Shown here in pieces: positions 54,162-58,555 of a stretch of DNA of 58,555 bases. Numbering within the stretch: position 1 is the stretch's first letter; every line of letters starts with the position of its first letter. Below the pieces are notes generated by a model. It was given only the letters and a program-made list of their open reading frames with translations, searched no databases and was not told where the DNA came from. Origin of the DNA: Planctomycetaceae bacterium UBA2972 (lineage in GTDB: Bacteria; Planctomycetota; Planctomycetia; Pirellulales; Pirellulaceae); NCBI GenBank assembly GCA_002348315.1, contig DEAW01000153.1:1-58555 (forward strand), in the 5' to 3' direction. A program made the translations under genes and the position numbers.

Positions 54162-54596
54162 CTATTTTTTGGATTTTGCAGCTGCAAAACCTTTTGTGAA
54201 AGCAGCATCGTTGAATGCGAATGCAACTTTGTCTTTAGCCGCTTTCAGTTTGCCAAGACATCCGCCACAGCAGACACCAACTTTAACGCCAGCGGCGTCA
54301 ACAGTTTTGGTAGCGTCTACAGGACGACCAGCCAGGAAGCATTTAACCTGCTTGAACTGACCAGTTTGAACCAATTGGTGGTTCCCTTTGGTACCGTGCT
54401 TCTTAGCGTCAAATGCTTTTGGGCAGTTTGCACAGCAGAAGAAGACTTTACCGCCTTTGTAGTCGACACTTTTGTCAGCTTTAACAGGCTTACCGCTCAA
54501 TGGGCATTTAACGCCTTCGAGCTTAGGGCCAGCTGTTGCGTTAAGCGAAACAGCTGCGAACATAATTACAGCAATAATTGCTACAAAACGTTTCAT
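54162..54596 (-). CDS. Exported protein with duplicated CC-x2-C cysteine motif
   Basis: This 144-residue protein has a signal peptide (1-22). Two tandem copies of the same 38-residue unit follow, each with Cys, 22 residues, then CC-x2-C: Cys31, 54, 55, 58 and Cys86, 109, 110, 113. CPLSGKPV and CFLAGRPV are the starts of the two copies. This resembles TRASH/YHS-type metal-binding repeats, so periplasmic metal or copper handling is plausible but unproven. Start ATG 54596 has AAGGAGT about 6 bases upstream; an earlier in-frame start would add a non-signal extension. It is followed by a strong terminator. A second Cys-rich exported gene lies 173 bases upstream in the same orientation. Confidence 0.85.
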   Translation of the reverse strand: MKRFVAIIAVIMFAAVSLNATAGPKLEGVKCPLSGKPVKADKSVDYKGGKVFFCCANCPKAFDAKKHGTKGNHQLVQTGQFKQVKCFLAGRPVDATKTVDAAGVKVGVCCGGCLGKLKAAKDKVAFAFNDAAFTKGFAAAKSKK

Positions 54597-54769
54597 AATG
54601 AAACTCCTTACAAAAAAAGTGAGGTTTACCTCGGTGTTTTTGAGTTCGAACAAACATCGTTCGAGTTAGATATCAGTGAAAGTGAAAAAGCAAGCTTTGC
54701 CTTTTCGGATTGCCCTTTGATGAATTGGGTCGAATCAACAAAAAGCAGTGTGTCAGAAAACTCAGTTCT

Positions 54770-55210
54770 CTAGCAAAGCCAAATGCAAATCTTGGCCTGA
54801 GTCGTTTGAGAGTGTTTGAGATCGGGTGGAACGCTCGGGCCGGCTCGCCTGGCTGCAAGGACGTCGCTGTTGAAAACAACGTCGAGCTGGCTGTGAGTAT
54901 GAATGACCGTATCAAGGCTAAGCGGTAAGTCCAGTTGAACGGTGGCCTTTGTCGAGCGGATGTTCTCCTTGGACACGCGGGCTTTGCAAGGACATTCGTG
55001 ACTGCCATCGACACCTGAAAATTGCATTAACAAATCATCGGTTTGGCTGGTCGCACAGCGGGAGCAGCTTTCACCTGCAGTTGTTGCAGTCGTGTCCTGA
55101 GAAAACGCCGTGGAGATTCCACAACAGCAAAACGCTGGCAGGACGATCTGTGCTGTTAAAAACAGCAACAGTACGAAGATACGCGATCGTCGTTTTCCGA
55201 ATGAGGTCAT
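54770..55210 (-). CDS. Exported Cys-rich hypothetical protein
   Basis: This 146-residue protein has a basic start and hydrophobic core (residues 4-27) ending in a Cys triplet (28-30), so a signal peptide or lipoprotein-type anchor is likely. Further Cys pairs are SCSRC (49 and 52) and CPC (73 and 75), and a C-terminal CIWLC. AAGGG lies near the ATG at 55210. No family is recognised. The Cys content and neighbour suggest a metal- or redox-related secreted role. It is divergent from the serine protease gene across a 204-base gap. Confidence 0.65.
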   Translation of the reverse strand: MTSFGKRRSRIFVLLLFLTAQIVLPAFCCCGISTAFSQDTTATTAGESCSRCATSQTDDLLMQFSGVDGSHECPCKARVSKENIRSTKATVQLDLPLSLDTVIHTHSQLDVVFNSDVLAARRAGPSVPPDLKHSQTTQAKICIWLC

Positions 55211-55250
55211 GCTGGCCCTTAGTAATTAAAAACGCCCATTGCAGGCTCTT

Positions 55251-55275
55251 CGAGTATTCTACGTTGTAATACTCG
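55251..55275. promoter_or_regulatory. Candidate operator dyad
   Basis: A perfect 8-bp inverted repeat CGAGTATT/AATACTCG with a 9-base spacer lies 41 bases upstream of the Cys-rich gene and 140 upstream of the protease ATG. The same gap has a 10-base direct repeat AAACCACTTA at 55291-55300 and 55386-55395. No T-tract follows the dyad, so an operator is more likely than a terminator. Which regulator binds is unknown. Confidence 0.4.
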
Positions 55276-55414
55276 GGAAGTTCAATATAAAAACCACTTA
55301 TTATTTGGGGTTCAGCACGATCAATTTGAGGGTTTTGTGGTCTAATGTGATCCCATGGCAATTTTCGCCTCGTTTTCTCTACTACAAACCACTTAATGTA
55401 AAGGGAAACTCGTG

Positions 55415-56380
55415 ATGACGCGTAGTTACTCGAATTCCAACTTCAAATGCTGGACTTGCATTCTGGCTGCGTTGATAGGCACTTTTAGCGTCGCTTTGAT
55501 GTGCCAGTCACTACAGGCTCAACAAAACCTGCCGGGACTCCTGGCTCATAGCAACCGTTTGTTGACGGCTAATGATGATGTCGACCTGATTACCGATGTG
55601 GTGGACGATCGTGCCATTAAACAACTCATCAGTCAGCAGGCGGAATTCCTGTTGTCTGACCCGGACGTCTCTTTGTTGAAGGGGTTTGAAGAGCAAATCA
55701 AGCGTCAGGAAACGAAACTTAAATTACCGAAGTTAAAAAGTGCTCCACTCGCGTCTCATGAAGTTTTCCCAGCCGTTGCCCCTTCAGTGCTCGTTCTTTC
55801 AAAGGTCTATAAATGTGGACGTTGTACTCGTTGGCATGACCGCAGCGCCGGTGCATTTGCTATTACTGCCGATGGTGCCATTGTCACGAATCATCATGTC
55901 GTGGACGGTGTTCAAGCCGACGAGCGTGCGTTGGTTGCAACAGCGGCGAACGGCAAAGTGTATGTCGTGAAGGAAATCTTGGCAGCGGATAAACTCAACG
56001 ATATTGCAGTACTTCAATTGGAAATGCCTAATGGCGAAAAGCTGAGGCCTGCCAAAATTGCTCCACGAGCGATTCCAGGAGAGGATGTCTATGCGATTAG
56101 TCACCCGGTCGGTCGTTTCTTTACGCTGACTAAAGGAGTGGTTTCAAGAAATGCCATGATGCATAGCCAGCAGGGGTCGAGTAAGCGGCTATACATTACG
56201 GCAGAATTTGCCAAGGGGTCGAGCGGTTCGCCGATTTTTAACAGCCGTGGCGAAGTGGTGGGAATCGTTTCGAGTACTCAGTCGATCTATTACACGGAAA
56301 CAGCCGACGAACAAAAAAATCTACAGATGGTTTTCAGAAACTGTGTCCCTGCATCGTCCGTGCACATGTTGTTGAAATAA
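55415..56380 (+). CDS. Secreted trypsin-like serine protease
   Basis: This 321-residue protein has an N-terminal signal or anchor helix (12-33), a helical segment to about 105, and a chymotrypsin-like domain. Catalytic residues are His160 or His161 in TNHHVV, Asp196 in LNDIAVLQL and Ser270 in GSSGSP. A CGRC pair (Cys134 and Cys137) sits before the catalytic His, which is unusual for this fold and may bind metal or form a redox pair. ATG 55415 is chosen over GTG 55412 because AAGGGA lies 8 bases upstream. There is no PDZ domain. It is divergent from the Cys-rich gene and precedes phyH. Confidence 0.85.
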   Translation: MTRSYSNSNFKCWTCILAALIGTFSVALMCQSLQAQQNLPGLLAHSNRLLTANDDVDLITDVVDDRAIKQLISQQAEFLLSDPDVSLLKGFEEQIKRQETKLKLPKLKSAPLASHEVFPAVAPSVLVLSKVYKCGRCTRWHDRSAGAFAITADGAIVTNHHVVDGVQADERALVATAANGKVYVVKEILAADKLNDIAVLQLEMPNGEKLRPAKIAPRAIPGEDVYAISHPVGRFFTLTKGVVSRNAMMHSQQGSSKRLYITAEFAKGSSGSPIFNSRGEVVGIVSSTQSIYYTETADEQKNLQMVFRNCVPASSVHMLLK

Positions 56381-56388
56381 TTGACTAA

Positions 56389-57183
56389 ATGACCAAAATC
56401 CAGTTTCCTCAACCCCGGATTGAGCATCAGCTGCAATTGGATACTGAAGGCTTTGTGGTGCTACATGACTGGTTTCACGAGTCTCTGCTTGCCAGCCTAG
56501 TTAGTGAAACAGAACGGCTTTGGGAATTAGAAGGAGAACAGGCCGGCGCCGAGTTTAAGCAGGAGCCAGATACTCGACGATTGGCCAATTTAGTCGAGAA
56601 GTCCCCGCTGTTTAGTCAGGTGGTACAACATCCGGATGCTTTAGCATTGGTTCAGCATATTCTTGGCGAGTTCAAATTAAGTAGCTTAAATGCCCGTAGT
56701 GCCAATCCTCACTCGGCAAGTGCCCAGCCACTGCATTGTGACGGAGGGTTTTTGCCTGATAAACAGGGTCCGCTGGTTGCCAATGTGGTTTGGTGTCTTG
56801 ATGACTTTACCAGTCAGAACGGTACGTTGCGTGTCGTGCCTGGTAGTCATCGCTCAGGACAATTACCACAGGATGCTCTTGCTTGCTGTTTGCAGGATCA
56901 TCCCGATCAAATTCTTGTTTCAGCAAAAGCGGGAAGTTTGATTGTCATTAATGCGCATATATGGCATTCTGGAATGAATAACAATACAAATAAACCACGT
57001 CGTGCACTACATGCATATTACTGCAGACGTGATCAGCCCCAGCAACAGTTTCAACAGGAATTGTTGTCATTAGAGACTAAGAGTGAGGCGGATCCGATGT
57101 TGCGGTACCTTTTGGCACTTGATGATGTTCCATTGCATGCCGAGTCAAAGGGCATCAATAGTGTGAGTGGATTTTTAAACTGA
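56389..57183 (+). CDS. Phytanoyl-CoA dioxygenase (PhyH) family protein
   Basis: This is a 264-residue Fe(II)/2-oxoglutarate-dependent oxygenase of the PhyH family. The metal triad is visible: His and Asp in HCDGGF near residue 119 and the distal His in HIWHSGMN near 190. The 2-oxoglutarate Arg follows in KPRRALHAYY. The substrate is unknown, as for most bacterial members. It starts 8 bases after the protease stop and the PHP gene follows 19 bases later, so these three + strand genes may form one transcript. Confidence 0.88.
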   Translation: MTKIQFPQPRIEHQLQLDTEGFVVLHDWFHESLLASLVSETERLWELEGEQAGAEFKQEPDTRRLANLVEKSPLFSQVVQHPDALALVQHILGEFKLSSLNARSANPHSASAQPLHCDGGFLPDKQGPLVANVVWCLDDFTSQNGTLRVVPGSHRSGQLPQDALACCLQDHPDQILVSAKAGSLIVINAHIWHSGMNNNTNKPRRALHAYYCRRDQPQQQFQQELLSLETKSEADPMLRYLLALDDVPLHAESKGINSVSGFLN

Positions 57184-57202
57184 ATTTATTTTAGGTAGAT
57201 CA

Positions 57203-58486
57203 ATGAAAAAGATAACAGTTTTGCTGATGCTGGTAGCATTCAGTGTTGCGGACGTTGCAACCCTACAGGCGGAAGAACCGGTATGGCAAAAGGGCAACAT
57301 CCACACGCACACATTTTGGAGTGACGGGAATGATTTCCCGGAGATGATCGCTAGTTGGTACAAGCAGAAGGGATACGACTTTCTGGCATTAACAGATCAC
57401 AATATCCTCAGCAAAGGTGAAAAATGGATGCCCGTCGCTCAGCTCAAGAGTCGCGGTGGGGCAGACGTGATTGACAAGTATCTCAAAGCCTACGGGGACG
57501 AGTGGGTAGTCACTCGCGGAGAAGCGGAGAAGCAGGAAATCCGCTTGCGAACCCTGGAGGAGTTTCGCAAAGGATTAGAGCAGGATGAAGAGTTCCTGTT
57601 GATTCAAAGCGAAGAGATTTCGGATCGCAGTCAGGGAGTTCCTGTTCATATGAATGCCACGAATATTCAGGAAGTGATTGCACCGTTGGGCGGAGCGACC
57701 GTACGTGAGGCAATGACGAATAATCTTAGAGCGGTTGCCGAGCAGGCTCGCCGGACTGGCAAGCCGATCGTTTTACATTTGAACCATCCGAATTTCGGTT
57801 ATGCTGTGACGGCTGAAGATCTGGCGGCGGTTGTTCAGGAACGGTTTGTTGAAATTTACAATGGTCACCCTGGTGTGAATGTGTTAGGTGATGATGATCA
57901 TGCGTCTGTCGAGAAAATCTGGGATATTGCTAATACGATTCGTTTAGTTCAGTTAGCTGCACCTCCGCTGTTCGGAATTGGTACTGACGACTCCCATCAC
58001 TACCACGGTCGAGGAACAAGTCGACCCGGCCGAAGCTGGATTATGGTGCGTTGTGACGATCTGGAGCCAGATGCCATTACGACAAAAATTAGTCAGGGTG
58101 ATTTTTACAGTTCCAGTGGCGTTACGCTCAAGGATGTTGTTTATAACGCCAAGAAACAGCAGTTAGCGTTAACCGTAGATGCTGAAGAAGGAGTTTCCTA
58201 CACCACCCGGTTTATAGGAACTCGTAAAACAGTGGATCTTTCCTCTAAGCAAAAGAAGGCAGCGAATGGAAAGCTTGTGACCCGCATTTATAGTGACGAT
58301 GTTGGTGCGGTATTGGCAACCGTGAAAGGAACGAATCCGGTTTACAAATTTACCGGTGACGAACTTTATGTACGGGCAGTGGTGACTTCCACCAAAGCTC
58401 ATGTGGATCCCACCCTGCCAAATCAGACAGAGCAAGCCTGGACTCAGCCTGTTGGCTGGGCTGTCACGCCTCGGCGAGGACGATAA
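57203..58486 (+). CDS. Secreted PHP-domain phosphoesterase/hydrolase
   Basis: Of 427 residues, a signal peptide (1-23, ending LQAEE) leads into a PHP-family metal-binding domain. It shows GNIHTHTFWSDG near 32 and LALTDHN near 60, the two first PHP motifs. Later metal positions lie in VLHLNHPNFG near 195, and in GIGTDDSHHYHG near 260. PHP enzymes act as phosphoesterases, and some CehA-like members as amide or carbamate hydrolases. The reaction is not readable here. It starts 19 bases after phyH. The last 69 bases of the window show only a possible ATCACTCA/TGGGTGAT hairpin whose tail lies beyond the edge. Confidence 0.82.
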   Translation: MKKITVLLMLVAFSVADVATLQAEEPVWQKGNIHTHTFWSDGNDFPEMIASWYKQKGYDFLALTDHNILSKGEKWMPVAQLKSRGGADVIDKYLKAYGDEWVVTRGEAEKQEIRLRTLEEFRKGLEQDEEFLLIQSEEISDRSQGVPVHMNATNIQEVIAPLGGATVREAMTNNLRAVAEQARRTGKPIVLHLNHPNFGYAVTAEDLAAVVQERFVEIYNGHPGVNVLGDDDHASVEKIWDIANTIRLVQLAAPPLFGIGTDDSHHYHGRGTSRPGRSWIMVRCDDLEPDAITTKISQGDFYSSSGVTLKDVVYNAKKQQLALTVDAEEGVSYTTRFIGTRKTVDLSSKQKKAANGKLVTRIYSDDVGAVLATVKGTNPVYKFTGDELYVRAVVTSTKAHVDPTLPNQTEQAWTQPVGWAVTPRRGR

Positions 58487-58555
58487 CGAATTAGCCAAAG
58501 CTTTGTTTTTGTAATCATCACTCAGCCGGGCATAGCTTGGTTATGATTGGGTGAT

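Noticed and set aside
54673..55014. Second minus-strand frame in the Cys-rich region
   Set aside because: It overlaps the exported Cys-rich gene, and that gene has a signal peptide, a ribosome binding site and Cys motifs.

Overview
The window is one continuous, gene-dense bacterial chromosomal segment. It has about 42 protein genes, no rRNA or tRNA that I could recognise, no insertion sequence and no CRISPR array. Several features suggest a member of the Planctomycetes. These are a secreted CehA/McbA-like protein with a GDLHIHR motif, a Tat-exported Gfo/Idh/MocA oxidoreductase, a membrane protein with a degenerate J-like N-terminal domain, a 2102-residue alpha-2-macroglobulin-like protein, an ABC-2 permease fused to a CPBP protease domain, and futalosine-pathway menaquinone genes. 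The lineage is inferred from family content, not from a marker tree.

Layout. 0-8.5 kb holds moaC, nrdR, smc, a lipoprotein that looks like flagellar P-ring protein FlgI interrupted by HEAT repeats, and a tight dnaJ/cbpA-rnpA-yidD operon. 8.7-12.6 kb holds a secreted metallohydrolase-like protein, a Gfo/Idh/MocA oxidoreductase with a strong terminator, and an RluA-type pseudouridine synthase. 12.8-19 kb is a + strand run: mqnA, mqnC, a NatA-like ATPase, a permease-CPBP fusion and an amidohydrolase that may be the aminofutalosine deaminase. hisE-hisG converge on it from the other side. 20.4-26.2 kb carries miaA, aspS, a membrane-anchored FMN glutamate-synthase-like protein and pgk. 26.3-32.6 kb is the alpha-2-macroglobulin-like gene. 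32.8-40.7 kb carries the J-like membrane protein, a 533-base non-coding repeat island, dapA, a GT4 glycosyltransferase, mgtE, rnc and a PP-loop tRNA-thiolation-type enzyme. 40.7-46.3 kb is a four-gene minus-strand operon (aminotransferase, MoxR ATPase, DUF58 and a DUF4129-like protein with a long Gln/Asn/Ser-rich linker). 46.5-50.1 kb is a translationally coupled pair: a DUF4105 (Lnb N-terminal-like) membrane protein and a PhnD-like-binding-protein/patatin fusion. 50.1-58.5 kb carries a SpoIIE-type phosphatase with a pseudo-receiver, a small ORF, an S9 peptidase, two Cys-rich exported proteins, a trypsin-like protease, a PhyH dioxygenase and a secreted PHP protein.

How the genes relate. Most are housekeeping genes: cofactor synthesis, translation, chromosome segregation, glycolysis, and lysine and histidine synthesis. 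The strongest candidates for undescribed biology are the DUF4105/SBP-patatin pair, whose patatin catalytic domain is interrupted by four predicted membrane helices, and the HEAT-interrupted FlgI-like lipoprotein with no flagellar neighbours. Next come the duplicated CC-x2-C exported protein beside a second Cys-rich exported protein, and the aromatic-rich insertion in the alpha-2-macroglobulin. Genes are packed very tightly. Several convergent pairs overlap at their stop codons or abut.
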